Assembly (NCBI GenBank): GCA_958450365.1
Contig: CAUEEP010000933.1
Span: 992,001 to 1,056,000, forward strand
DNA: 64,000 bases
From: Mesorhabditis belari
Lineage: Eukaryota; Nematoda; Chromadorea; Rhabditida; Rhabditidae
Direction: 5' to 3'
The notes beneath the pieces are model-generated. The model saw only the letters and a list, made by a program, of their open reading frames with translations, did not search any database and was not told the origin of the DNA. The translations under genes and the position numbers were made by a program. Shown in pieces: positions 63,600 through 64,000 of the stretch (positions within the stretch are counted from its first letter, which is position 1; each line of letters opens with the position of its first letter).

Positions 63600-64000
63600 C
63601 AAATAGCAAATAGGTTAATGGCTCTTCAAAAAGAGTTACAGTAGCCTTTTAGAGTGCTCTAACTAGAGAATGTCACAAATGGCGGTAGCTACAGTAACCG
63701 GATACTGTAGTTGTTAGTGTAGTTATTTTTGTAGAGTACTTACTAAGGAATGTTGTTAACTGTTGTTGACTTATCATGGTTTTTGACTCAGGAAATAGCC
63801 GATCTGCTGCAGTTTTGCACGCTGATTCCGAATCTGCAATCAGTTTTTGCCAAACGCTTCTCTATCACGAGATTTATAGCATACAAGTTTTTGGGAGCCA
63901 CCGAGGCCTTTTTGGGAGCCACCGAGGCCTTTTGGGAGCCACCGAGGCCTTTTGGGAGCCACCGATACAAGTTTTTGGGGTCTTTTGGAACGGAAAAACA
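63600..64000. other. Window edge: possible exon with expanded 20-24-nt repeat
   Basis: 63790-63890 is open on both strands. Plus, after acceptor GACTCAG: EIADLLQFCTLIPNLQSVFA. Minus: NLYAINLVIEKRLAKTDCRF, GISVQNCSRS. The minus strand is the GPCR strand, where ligand-domain exons would lie; the segment could be one, but I cannot join it. It runs into three to four copies of gggagccaccgaggcctttt (63893-63965). Undecided. Confidence 0.35.

Overview
This window looks like nuclear DNA of a nematode, probably a free-living rhabditid-type species. The evidence is many short exons joined by nematode-style splice sites (TTTTCAG acceptors, GTRAG donors), Tc1/mariner and piggyBac remnants, long arrays related to the nematode telomere repeat TTAGGC, and nematode-like proteins. 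There are no bacterial operons, rRNA genes or CRISPR arrays. Most of the sequence is non-coding, and nearly every large intron or spacer carries its own private tandem repeat, so many long open frames are artefacts of those repeats.

Layout. 0.5-10.4 kb (minus strand): a nicotinic-type Cys-loop ion-channel subunit spread over giant repeat-filled introns. Its signal-peptide exons may be the three small exons at 13.6-14.2 kb. 10.6-12.1 kb: a 740-bp inverted-repeat element next to a deleted piggyBac element with both ends recognisable. 14.2-20.1 kb: minisatellites, one doubtful plus-strand gene and a tRNA-derived SINE-like segment. 20.5-23.5 kb: a 5' mariner fragment, then a ten-exon gene of unknown function with a mariner-type MITE in an intron. 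23.8-25.0 kb: palindromic repeats. 26.0-27.0 kb: an intronless F-box-like gene. 27.2-28.0 kb (minus): an unrecognised multi-exon gene. 28.4-31.3 kb: MITE arrays and tandem repeats. 31.4-32.6 kb: a full-length but inactivated mariner.

33.5-37.3 kb (plus): a kynurenine (aryl)formamidase gene. 38.8-44.4 kb (plus): a secreted pepsin-like aspartic protease. 44.8-47.3 kb (minus) and 52.8-55.1 kb (plus): two complete ten-exon actin genes arranged head to head as a large inverted duplication, with actin fragments in the 5.5-kb spacer. 59.6-63.6 kb (minus): the cysteine-rich linker, seven-helix domain and C-terminus of a class C GPCR. A 1-kb TTAGGC-like array sits in one of its introns, and an inverted copy of two of its exons lies just beyond its 3' end.

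The genes have unrelated jobs and I see no shared pathway. What unifies the window is its intron architecture: gene-specific minisatellites (one made of repeated 3' splice-site sequence), a short motif resembling CTGGAWGTCAC / GTGACWTCCAG recurring in introns of several genes, foldback elements, and partial exon copies stranded in introns and spacers. Exon boundaries come from hand reading of frames and splice signals. I could not run homology searches, splice predictors or repeat finders, and repeat boundaries are approximate.
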